From assembly GCA_035574175.1 (NCBI GenBank), contig DATLZB010000230.1:1-28600 (forward strand): a stretch of DNA of 28,600 nt, in the 5' to 3' direction. Within the stretch, counting starts at the first letter, position 1; every line of letters starts with the position of its first letter. Below the pieces are notes generated by a model. The model was not told where the DNA came from and did not search any database. It saw only the letters and a program-made list of their open reading frames with translations. The DNA is from DATLZB01 sp035574175 (GTDB lineage Bacteria; Pseudomonadota; Alphaproteobacteria; Rhizobiales; Hyphomicrobiaceae). The position numbers and the translations under genes were made by a program. This document shows, piece after piece, positions 1 through 10,287 of the stretch.

Positions 1-9
1 CGGAACGGC

Positions 10-606
10 TCAAACCGCTTGGACCAGAATGATCAATCCTGCCACTACTACGAGCCCGCCGCCGACCCGGACCGCCGCTTTGTCGTAGGCCTGGGCAAGC
101 CAGCCGGCGAGGAATCCGAGGGCGATGCCAGCGGCATGCAACAGCGCCGTCGCCGTCATGAAGCCGATGCCGTAGGCCAAGCCGCCCGCGTTCTCGGGCA
201 GCTCAGCGCCGTGGGCATGTCCGTGGAAGACAGCAAAGAGACCGACGAGCGCCATTGCAACCGCCACCGGGGCCCGCAAGCGCAGGGCAACCGCAGCGCC
301 GAGCACGACGATGGACAGGGCGATGCCGATCTCGGTGTAGGGAACCGGCACGGCGAGCATGCCGAGCCATCCGCCAACAGCCATTACCGCCACGAAGGTG
401 GCCGGCACCAGCCACAGGGCGCGTCCGCCGAGCTGGAAAGCGAGGATGCCGACGGTGACCATGGCCAGGATGTGGTCGAGGCCGCCGAACGGGTGGGCGA
501 ACCCATGCAGGAAACCGGTGGTGTCGCCGATGCCGGTGTGCGCCAGGGCCGCGGTCGGAACCAGCGTCGGCACGACAGCCAGCGCGCGTTTCAGAGTACC
601 AGTCAT
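10..606 (-). CDS. HupE/UreJ family membrane protein
   Basis: This is an integral inner-membrane protein of about 198 residues of the HupE/UreJ family, whose members are proposed nickel or cobalt transporters or accessory proteins for hydrogenase and urease. The protein opens with a signal-like segment ending ALAHTG. The family signature GFLHGFAHPFGGLDHILAM follows, a His-rich stretch that can bind metal, and then about five or six hydrophobic helices and a second His cluster (FHGHAHGAE). I chose the ATG at 604-606 rather than an upstream start because GGAAGGGAAG precedes it and the signal peptide begins there. No hydrogenase or urease genes are in the window, so the transported metal cannot be inferred from context. 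The family call is firm; the substrate is not known. Confidence 0.87.
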   Translation of the reverse strand: MTGTLKRALAVVPTLVPTAALAHTGIGDTTGFLHGFAHPFGGLDHILAMVTVGILAFQLGGRALWLVPATFVAVMAVGGWLGMLAVPVPYTEIGIALSIVVLGAAVALRLRAPVAVAMALVGLFAVFHGHAHGAELPENAGGLAYGIGFMTATALLHAAGIALGFLAGWLAQAYDKAAVRVGGGLVVVAGLIILVQAV

Positions 607-717
607 GCGATCTTCCCTTCCTTCTGTGTGATAATTGAGCAGAGACGTCATATCGCACCGAGCACGGCTTGAGAAGACCTCCGGTCCGGTCATGCGGCCG
701 AGCGCGCCGCGCGGGCC

Positions 718-1941
718 TCAGTCGAGCACGTGGCTCACCATGCCGTCGGCGAGTTTGGGCTCGAACCAGGTCGACTTGGGGGGCATGATTTGGCCCTTGT
801 CGGCCACCGCCATCAGGTCAGCCATGGGTGTCGGATAGAGCGCGAAGGCGACCGCCATCTCCCCGGATTTGACCCGGCGTTCGAGCTCGGCAAGGCCGCG
901 GCCGCCGCCGACGAAATCGATGCGCTTGTCCGTGCGTGGGTCCTTGATGGCGAGCAGCGGCTCGAGCACGTTCACGGCGAGCAGCGTGATCGGCAGCCGA
1001 CCGATGGGGTCGTCGCGCGGCACGAGGTGGGGGTCGATGGTCAGACGGTACCAGCGGCCGGCAAGATACATGCCGAACTCGCTTGGTGAGGTGGGCCGCG
1101 CCGGCTGATCGGCAGGTATCACGTCGAAGTACCTGCGCAGTTCGGCGAGGAACCCGTCAAGCGTCCGCCCGTTGAGGTCCTTCACCACGCGGTTGTAGTC
1201 GAGGATCCTCATCTCGTGATGGGGGAAGAGGACGGAGAGGAAATAGTCGTGGGCGCCGGGCTTGCCCGCTCGTGCGGCGTTCACCCGCGCTGCGGCCGCC
1301 GAGCGATGGTGGCCGTCGGCGATGTACAGCGCGGGCAGCCGGTCGACCGCGCGCGTCAACTCGGCGATGGCGCTCTCCTCCGACACCACCCAGAGCTGGT
1401 GGCGGACACCGTCGTCGGCGCTAACATCGACCGCCGCCGGGCCGGTGCAGGCGCCGGCCAGCAACCCGTCGAGTTGGGGCGCCGCCGGATATGCCATCAT
1501 CACCGGACCGGTCTGCGCGTTCACCGCTTCGATCTGGCGGACGCGGTCGGTCTCCTTCAGGGGTGTGGTGAGCTCGTGCTTGCGGATGCGGTTGCTCCCG
1601 TAATCGGCGAGGGAGGCGATGCAGGCAAGCCCAGTCTGGCGGCGCTCGCCGGAGCTCAGCCGATAGACGTAGTAGCAGGGCTTGGCATCGCGGATCAGCA
1701 CTCCTTGCGCTTGCATCCGGGCCAGGTTCTCGGCGGCCTTGGCATAGACGGCGTCCGCGTAGGGGTCGATCGCCGGGTCAAGGTCGATCTCCGCCTTGGA
1801 AACGTGCAGGAAGCTCCACGGCCTGCCCCTGGCGCGTTCGCGCGCTTCCGCACTCGAAAGCACGTCGTAGGGCGGCGCCAGCACCTCGGCGGCGCGGCCG
1901 GGTGCGGGCCGCAGCGCGCGGAACGGTCGAATGAGCGTCAA
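718..1941 (-). CDS. DUF1015 family protein, likely TTG start
   Basis: This cytosolic protein of about 407 residues matches the DUF1015 family (Pfam PF06245), which has no settled biochemical function. Typical signatures are the N-terminal RPFRALRP followed by LAPPYDVLS, a central YIADGHHRSAAA, and DFVGGGRGL near the C-terminus. The open frame extends upstream to a GTG at 2016, but no Shine-Dalgarno sequence precedes that codon. An in-frame TTG at 1939-1941 follows AAGGAG at a 6-base spacing and places the start right before the conserved LIRPFRAL, so I take TTG. In many genomes DUF1015 genes sit near serine biosynthesis genes; that is not the case here. The gene lies 102 bp downstream of the glycosyltransferase on the same strand. 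Confidence 0.85.
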   Translation of the reverse strand: MTLIRPFRALRPAPGRAAEVLAPPYDVLSSAEARERARGRPWSFLHVSKAEIDLDPAIDPYADAVYAKAAENLARMQAQGVLIRDAKPCYYVYRLSSGERRQTGLACIASLADYGSNRIRKHELTTPLKETDRVRQIEAVNAQTGPVMMAYPAAPQLDGLLAGACTGPAAVDVSADDGVRHQLWVVSEESAIAELTRAVDRLPALYIADGHHRSAAAARVNAARAGKPGAHDYFLSVLFPHHEMRILDYNRVVKDLNGRTLDGFLAELRRYFDVIPADQPARPTSPSEFGMYLAGRWYRLTIDPHLVPRDDPIGRLPITLLAVNVLEPLLAIKDPRTDKRIDFVGGGRGLAELERRVKSGEMAVAFALYPTPMADLMAVADKGQIMPPKSTWFEPKLADGMVSHVLD

Positions 1942-1945
1942 GAAA

Positions 1946-1956
1946 GGCTCCTTCGG
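1946..1956 (-). promoter_or_regulatory. Ribosome binding site for TTG start of DUF1015 gene
   Basis: Read on the minus strand the bases are CCGAAGGAGCC, which end shortly before the TTG at 1941-1939. This is the only good Shine-Dalgarno match upstream of any candidate start of this gene, and it decides the start. Confidence 0.6.
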
Positions 1957-2043
1957 GGCACGGTACGGGAAGCCCCGTTTAGCTGCCAGGTTTGGCTTGT
2001 CAAACCAAATCCGCACCTGGTCTGGCGGCCGGAGAGTGTCGGC

Positions 2044-3201
2044 TCAACGCTGCCGCCGCGGCGACGCCAGCGCCAATGTGTCGGCGAGAAGCAGGTCGAG
2101 GAACCTGGCCATCGACCGCTCGTGGGCGCTTTCCCTGAGGTGGCGTGCAATGCGCTGATAGAGCCCGGGATCGAGCGCGAGTCTGCGGACCGCGTCGGCA
2201 AACGCTCGGCCGCCCAAGCGGCGGGCCAGAAGGCCGGTCTTTCCGTCGATGACCTGCTCGGCGATACCGGCGACCGGCGTGCCGATTACGGGCATGCCGC
2301 TACCGAAAGCTGCCGCCGCGACCCCGGACTGGCTCGCCTCAATGTGAGAGAGGGCCATGGCATCGTAGCGCGCAAACAGGGGCGGGATCTCCGCCTCCTC
2401 GATCCAGCGGTTGATGACCTCGGTGCCGAGGGCGGCAAGGCGGGTTCGATAGCGGCTGATGTCGCCGCGCCCCGCCACTCCAAGCTCAACGACAATGCTT
2501 TGGGCCCTGAGCATCTCGATGGCCTCGATCAGCAGAGGCAAACCCTTGTAGGGAAGGATGCGGCCGAAAAAAAGCAGCCTGAACGGGCCGCCGGGCCGGC
2601 GAATCCGTTCGGGCGGGGGCTGCCCAAAAGTGATGTCGGGGTGGAACAGAGACAGCACGCGATCGCCCGGAGCCAGCTGTGCGCTGACGAGGCGGTCGGC
2701 AACGGTTCGAGAGAGCGTGACGACCAGGTCCGCGCGCCGAGCTTCCCGCACGAGCCAGGGTGTGACGATGGCTGTGGGGTCGCCTGGATGGGAGACGGCA
2801 TCGTGAACGACGCTCACGTATCGGATGCCGAGCCGTCTGATCGATGGCGCAAGTAGCGGCGTCCAGATGTGAGGCATCAGCGTGACCACGGCGAACGGGT
2901 GATCGCGCTTGAGCCGCTGCAGGAGCTGGCTGCGCGTCGACAAGAACTTGGTGACCACGGAGAAAGGAGTAACCTCCTTGAAGGTATCGAGGGCAAGGAT
3001 GCGGCCGGTAATGGCCGCGATCTTGGGCGTGGTTGGGTTGGCGCGCGAGACCGCTATCAACGGCTCGATTTCCCTCACCTTGAGTGCTGCCTCGGTAAGC
3101 TCGAGTACGAAACGGCCGAAAGCGCTTGTGCGCCCGAGGTAGAGGAAGGTTATGCGTGCGGGTGCTTGCGCGGGCGGCGGTGGGTCGCAATTGGCCTGCA
3201 T
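2044..3201 (-). CDS. Family 4 glycosyltransferase (GT-B fold)
   Basis: This 385-residue protein probably transfers a sugar from a nucleotide-sugar donor to an acceptor that the sequence does not reveal. The N-terminal half begins with ITFLYLGRTSAFGRF, and HDAVSHPGDP is a mid-domain motif. The C-terminal half carries the GT4 hallmarks: LLFFGRILPYKGLPLLIEA, which starts the donor-binding Rossmann domain, and EASQSGVAAAAFGSG followed by MPVIGTPVAGIAEQV, the E-x7-E-like donor loop region. In that loop the second acidic position is not obvious. There is no signal peptide or membrane helix. The ATG at 3199-3201 is preceded by GTGGAGATCGA, a usable ribosome binding site. No other polysaccharide gene is in the window, so its glycan is unknown. 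Confidence 0.85.
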   Translation of the reverse strand: MQANCDPPPPAQAPARITFLYLGRTSAFGRFVLELTEAALKVREIEPLIAVSRANPTTPKIAAITGRILALDTFKEVTPFSVVTKFLSTRSQLLQRLKRDHPFAVVTLMPHIWTPLLAPSIRRLGIRYVSVVHDAVSHPGDPTAIVTPWLVREARRADLVVTLSRTVADRLVSAQLAPGDRVLSLFHPDITFGQPPPERIRRPGGPFRLLFFGRILPYKGLPLLIEAIEMLRAQSIVVELGVAGRGDISRYRTRLAALGTEVINRWIEEAEIPPLFARYDAMALSHIEASQSGVAAAAFGSGMPVIGTPVAGIAEQVIDGKTGLLARRLGGRAFADAVRRLALDPGLYQRIARHLRESAHERSMARFLDLLLADTLALASPRRQR

Positions 3202-3389
3202 TCGATCTCCACGAATTGGGGCTTTGGCGATTTAGGGCACGGGCACCGGGGATCGGGGTCGGGGAAAATGCGGAAGGAAGTGGGCGGGGGAGTCCGAGAT
3301 AGCATGGGGCCCCGGCATGAGCAGGCATGGGCTCTTAGATTGAGGGCGGGGTCCTTGTTGGAGTGCGGCATTGCTGGCCGGGCAGGCAA

Positions 3390-3418
3390 TTGACGTGTTC
3401 ACTATTTGTTCTTATGCT
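3390..3418 (+). promoter_or_regulatory. SOS promoter with LexA box for imuA-imuB-dnaE2
   Basis: A sigma70-like promoter is visible as TTGACG (3390-3395), a 17-base spacer, and TATGCT (3413-3418). GTTC (3397-3400), seven bases and GTTC (3408-3411) lie inside the spacer. GTTC-N7-GTTC is the established LexA operator of alphaproteobacteria, and it is commonly found before this same cassette. LexA bound here would cover the space between the -35 and -10 elements and block polymerase. Transcription would start near 3425. The TTG that begins the longest imuA frame (3406) lies within the operator and so cannot be the real start. Confidence 0.85.
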
Positions 3419-3450
3419 TGAGGGCATATCAATGCGGCCGTCCTCTCCTC

Positions 3451-4299
3451 ATGCGTTTCAAACCAGACAGCATTGCCAGCGTCAGCCATGCCGGGGGCAG
3501 TTTGCCGCCTTCCCCCACAATGCAGACGACCGGCGGCACCAAAGCTTTCCGTATCGCTGTTCTCAGACAGGTCGTGATGCGGCTGGAGCGTGGTCTTCCC
3601 GACCCCGCCGAGGAGCGACTGTCTCTTGGCGCGCCGTCCGTCGACCGCCACCTTCCCGGCGCGGGCCTCGCCTGTGGCGCGCTGCACGAGGTGGTGGCGG
3701 CAACGCACGGTGACAGGCCGGCTGCTTTCGGCTTCCTTGCAGCGTTGATGGTGCGAGTGCTCGCCGTGCGGCGCGGCCCGGCCATGCTTGTCGCGGCGCC
3801 TCGCTGCTTCGATTTCGGCAGGCCGTATGGTCATGGGCTTTGCCAGTTCGGCCTCGATGCCAGCAGGCTCGTGCTCGTCGAGACGCGGCAGGACAAGGAT
3901 GCGCTGTGGACGATGGACGAGGCTTTGCGCTCGAAGGCGCCGGCGGTGGTCGCCGGTCTTCTGGAACGCGACCTCGACCTCACCATGAGCCGGCGGCTGA
4001 GCCTTGCCGCGGCATCCTCCGCTACCCCTCTCCTCTTGCTGCGCCCCTCGCCTGCGGCTGGGGCGAGTGCCGCTGCGACCCGCTGGCGTGTGGCCGCGGC
4101 ATCGCCTGCGCGGGACGGCCACGGTGCCTTCGCCGGCTGTCGCTGGAGCGTGGCCCTTGAACGCTGCCGTAACGGCCGCATCGGCCAATGGCCCCTCGCA
4201 TGGGATCATGTCGCGCATCGTATCCGTTTGGCTGAAGTCTTGGCCGATTGCACGCCTGTTGAGAGCGCAAACCCAAGGGGCCGCCGGCTCGCCGGCTGA
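3451..4299 (+). CDS. imuA: ImuA, SOS mutasome accessory protein
   Basis: ImuA is a small RecA/SulA-like protein that works with ImuB and DnaE2 in damage-induced mutagenesis. Visible family features are LRQVVMRLERG, LGAPSVDRHLPGAGL, GALHEVVA, LVETRQDKDALW before a mean-acidic helix (TMDEALRSKAPAV), DLTMSRRLSLAA, and the C-terminal WDHVAHRIRLAEVLAD. No intact Walker A motif is seen, as is usual for ImuA. The start is uncertain. ATG 3451 gives 282 residues and ATG 3520 gives 259, which is closer to the conserved core; neither has a clear Shine-Dalgarno sequence. Upstream codons fall within the LexA-controlled promoter. The 3' end overlaps imuB by 92 bases, which suggests translational coupling. 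Confidence 0.85.
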   Translation: MRFKPDSIASVSHAGGSLPPSPTMQTTGGTKAFRIAVLRQVVMRLERGLPDPAEERLSLGAPSVDRHLPGAGLACGALHEVVAATHGDRPAAFGFLAALMVRVLAVRRGPAMLVAAPRCFDFGRPYGHGLCQFGLDASRLVLVETRQDKDALWTMDEALRSKAPAVVAGLLERDLDLTMSRRLSLAAASSATPLLLLRPSPAAGASAAATRWRVAAASPARDGHGAFAGCRWSVALERCRNGRIGQWPLAWDHVAHRIRLAEVLADCTPVESANPRGRRLAG

Positions 4300-5775
4300 A
4301 GCCGTCGATCCCGGCCGGCCTCTCGCTCTCGTGGCAGCGGGCCAGGGCGGCGTGCGCCTCGTCGCGGTCAACAGCGCGGCGCGCCGAAGTGGCCTGACAG
4401 CCGGCGAGCTGCTTGCCAACGCCCGTTCCAAGGTGCGCAACCTTCAAGTGCGCGATGCCGATCCCGCCGCTGACAGCGCCGCCTTGAGGAAGCTCGGCTT
4501 CTGGTGCCTGCGCTACACGCCGACGGTGATGGCGTGTGGCGGAGAAAGCGGCGCCGACGGTTTGTTCCTCGACATCACCGGCGCAGCGCATCTTTTCGGC
4601 GGGGAGGCGGCCTTGCTTGCCGATCTTGCCGGCCGTCTGCGCGCTTTCGGTCTCATCCCGCGCTTGGCCGTCGCCGGCACGGCCGGGGCTGCCTGGGCGG
4701 TCGCCCGCTTCGGCGAGAGAGAATGCGCCATCGTGCCATCCGGCGGAGAGGAGGAGGCGTTGCGGGATCTGCCGCTCGCCGGCCTGCGCCTCTCTGCGCA
4801 AACCCAACTGCTGTTGCGCCGACTCGGTTTCCGGCGCATCGGCGATCTGCTGCGCCAGCCGCGCGCGCCGCTTGCTGGGCGCTTTGGCGAGGACTTGCTG
4901 CTCCGTCTCGATCAGGCTCTGGGCCGTGCGCCCGAACCGTTGTCGCCCCTCGTCTCGCCGCCGGCCTATCGGGCGCACGTCGTGTTCGCAGAGCCGATCG
5001 GCAGCGAGGCGCACGTTATCGAGGGGGCGCGCCGACTGCTCGTTGAGTTGAGCGAGGACCTCGATCGCAACGGCGCTGGCGCGCGCAAGCTCCGCCTTCT
5101 CCTGTTCCGCCTGGATGGGAAGGTGCTGTCGCTCACCATCGGGCTCGCCGCGCCGAGCCGGGACGTTGCACATATGACGGGACTCATTGCGTTGCGGCTC
5201 GATCGCCTGCCGAATGGGCTCGAGGCGGATTTCGGCTTCGATGCCATGAGCCTGCACGTGCTGCTCGCTGAGCCCATGGCCGAGCGCCAAGCGCTGTTTG
5301 CGGTTGATGACGAAGCCGCGGTGGCCGCGGGCCTTGCCCGCCTGATCGATCGGCTGGAGCAGCGCCTCGGGAGGGCGGCCGTGCGGCGGCTCCATCCGCG
5401 CCAGAGCCATATTCCGGAGCGTGCCGTCATCCTCAAGCCGGCTGGCGACGTGGGCGCGCTGCCGGATTGGGCAGCCGCAAGATCGGTCGGCGCCCGTCCC
5501 CTGCTGCTGCTGCCGCGGCCGGAGGCCACCGAAGTGGTGGCGTTGGTGCCGGAGGGACCACCGCGGCAGTTCCGCTGGCGCGGCGTGCTGCATCAGGTCG
5601 CCGATGCCGAGGGACCGGAGCGCATCGCGCCGGAATGGTGGCACACGAGCGGCGATGAGGCCGAACGCGACTACTACGTGGTCGAGGATACGGCGGGCCG
5701 CCGCTTCTGGCTCTACCGTGCCGGACGCTACGGCGCAGGTGTCATACCGGCGTGGTTCGTACACGGAGTGTTCGC

Positions 5776-5779
<4 letters not shown>
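4208..5779 (+). CDS. imuB: ImuB, inactive Y-family polymerase-like protein
   Basis: ImuB is a non-catalytic Y-family polymerase homologue that acts as the hub of the ImuA-ImuB-DnaE2 mutasome and ties it to the sliding clamp. The protein starts MSRIVSVWLKSWPIARL, where an active enzyme would have a metal-binding Asp. In the second catalytic motif the usual SIDE-x-LD-x-TG reads GADGLFLDITG, so Glu is replaced by Gly. These losses fit the family's known lack of activity. A Y-family thumb helix-hairpin-helix follows (LLLRRLGFRRIGDLLRQPRAP). ERQALF (Q361-F364) lies where other ImuB proteins carry a clamp-binding motif. The C-terminal portion (from RQSHIPERA to IPAWFVHGVFA) is typical. ATG 4208 follows GGGATC and lies inside imuA; the stop overlaps dnaE2 as ATGA. 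Confidence 0.92.
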
Positions 5780-8976
<3,197 letters not shown>

Positions 8977-9011
8977 GGCCCGTAAGGCCGCCACTCGGCA
9001 CGGGACTAAGC

Positions 9012-10049
9012 TCACCCTCCCTTCATGGCCTCGGAGGCGAGATCGATCAGTTCTTTCGGCGTGTTGACGATCTCGACGGCGTCCTTCTGCACGTCGGCGC
9101 CGGGCGTCGGGTCGATCTCGGCCTTGCGCTTCTCCGCCGCAGCCAGGAACTCGGGGTCCTTGACCATCTTGTCGAAGGCTGTCCGCAATGCCGACAGCCG
9201 ATCGGCCGGGATGCCGGGCGGCGCGATCAGAGCACGGCCTATTGCCGCACCAGCGTTTGCAAACTGGATGACCCGCTTGTGCTTGGGATCGCTCACCAGC
9301 TCGTGCATGAGCGGCACGTTGGCGAGTTCCTTATTGCGGCGTAGTCCGCCCTGAATAACAGCGATGAAGTCGCCCTTGGCGAAGCGGTCGGCATGGGTTG
9401 CCCGCCAATTGTTCCAGGCCGAGGAAACGAGATCGACCTCGCCCTTTTCCAGCGCCAGCACGAACTCGGCCGAGCCCGGGTAACCGGTGATCATGTTGAA
9501 CTTGAGCCCCGCAAGCGACTTCAACATGGCCGGATGCTGGCAGCTCTGGGCGTTCACGCCCGTGCAGCCGACGTTGATCTGCGTCTTCTTCATCTCCTCG
9601 ATGGTCTTGGCAGGCGAATCCTTGCGGATCACGAAAGCGGCGTTCACCGATGCGAACGAGCCGATGTAAGCCATCTCCTCCACCTTCCACTTGCCGGCCT
9701 TGGGCTCGAGCAGTTGAGTGTGGGCGATGGTCTCGGGAAACAGGCCGATCATGGAGCCATCGCGCGGGGCCTGCGCATAGAAGAACGCCGTCGCCACCAG
9801 GCCCCCGCCGCCGGGCTTGTGCTCGACGATCATATTGGGGTTGCCGGGAACGTGCTTCTTCATGTAATCGGCCGCAAGCCGCGCATAGAGGTCGTAGGAC
9901 CCTCCCGGCGGATGCCCGATCAGGACGCGCAGCGTGTTGTTCTTGTAGAATTCCTCGGGTGACTGAGCGGCCGCCGGCAGCCCCGAAGCCAGCAGCATGA
10001 GTGCGCCCGCTCGTGCGGCGGCGCGTATGCGACGCGACAGTGACGGCAT
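9012..10049 (-). CDS. TctC/Bug-type periplasmic substrate-binding protein
   Basis: This 345-residue protein is an exported solute receptor of the tripartite tricarboxylate transporter (Bug) family, which binds small carboxylates. Residues 1-28 form a signal peptide (RRIRAAARAGALMLLASG then PAAA before QSPEEF). The mature start TLRVLIGHPPGGSYDLYAR, the VEHKPGGGGLVA strand-loop and YPGSAEFVLALEKGEVD are typical of the family. The ATG at 10047-10049 follows GGGAGAGAACC. No TctA or TctB membrane subunits are nearby; orphan receptors of this kind are common in proteobacteria and may act with distant transporters or in sensing. The gene is divergent from a molybdopterin oxidoreductase, so a shared aromatic or aldehyde-derived substrate is possible but unproven. 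Mature Cys residues in GCTGVNAQSCQHPAM are a mild oddity. Confidence 0.88.
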   Translation of the reverse strand: MPSLSRRIRAAARAGALMLLASGLPAAAQSPEEFYKNNTLRVLIGHPPGGSYDLYARLAADYMKKHVPGNPNMIVEHKPGGGGLVATAFFYAQAPRDGSMIGLFPETIAHTQLLEPKAGKWKVEEMAYIGSFASVNAAFVIRKDSPAKTIEEMKKTQINVGCTGVNAQSCQHPAMLKSLAGLKFNMITGYPGSAEFVLALEKGEVDLVSSAWNNWRATHADRFAKGDFIAVIQGGLRRNKELANVPLMHELVSDPKHKRVIQFANAGAAIGRALIAPPGIPADRLSALRTAFDKMVKDPEFLAAAEKRKAEIDPTPGADVQKDAVEIVNTPKELIDLASEAMKGG

Positions 10050-10200
10050 TGGTTCTCTCCCTAGTTGCAAGACGTTCGCTGGCAGGTCCCGCTGCCTTTT
10101 TCTTCGATGGTGCGGACTGAAGTGCCGTGCGTCAAGCCGACTCTGGATCAAACAGTGCCGATGCTGTGCGTTACTCGCTGCGGGTTGCGTTCTTATCTTA

Positions 10201-10248
10201 GGATGCTAAAGCGAGGCGGAGGCTTGGGATGCTAAAGCGAGGCGGAGG
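10201..10248 (+). repeat. 22-bp direct repeat upstream of molybdopterin oxidoreductase
   Basis: Bases 10201-10222 and 10227-10248 are identical over 22 bases, separated by CTTG, so the period is 26 bases. Each copy begins GGATGCTAAAGCG and ends AGGCGGAGG. The repeat sits in the 238-bp divergent intergenic region, 39 bases before the ATG at 10288. It could be a pair of regulator sites or a slippage duplication. No inverted symmetry is seen within a copy. Confidence 0.9.
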
Positions 10249-10287
10249 AGGCCGGATCAATCCGCCTACGGAGTGAAAGGCGAGGCG

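Noticed and set aside
1216..2856. 546-codon plus-strand open frame
   Set aside because: It runs antisense to both the DUF1015 and glycosyltransferase genes and across their junction, with no recognisable motif.
4022..5764. 580-codon minus-strand open frame
   Set aside because: It lies antisense to imuB. The translation is rich in Arg, Gln and His with no domain, as expected of a shadow frame.
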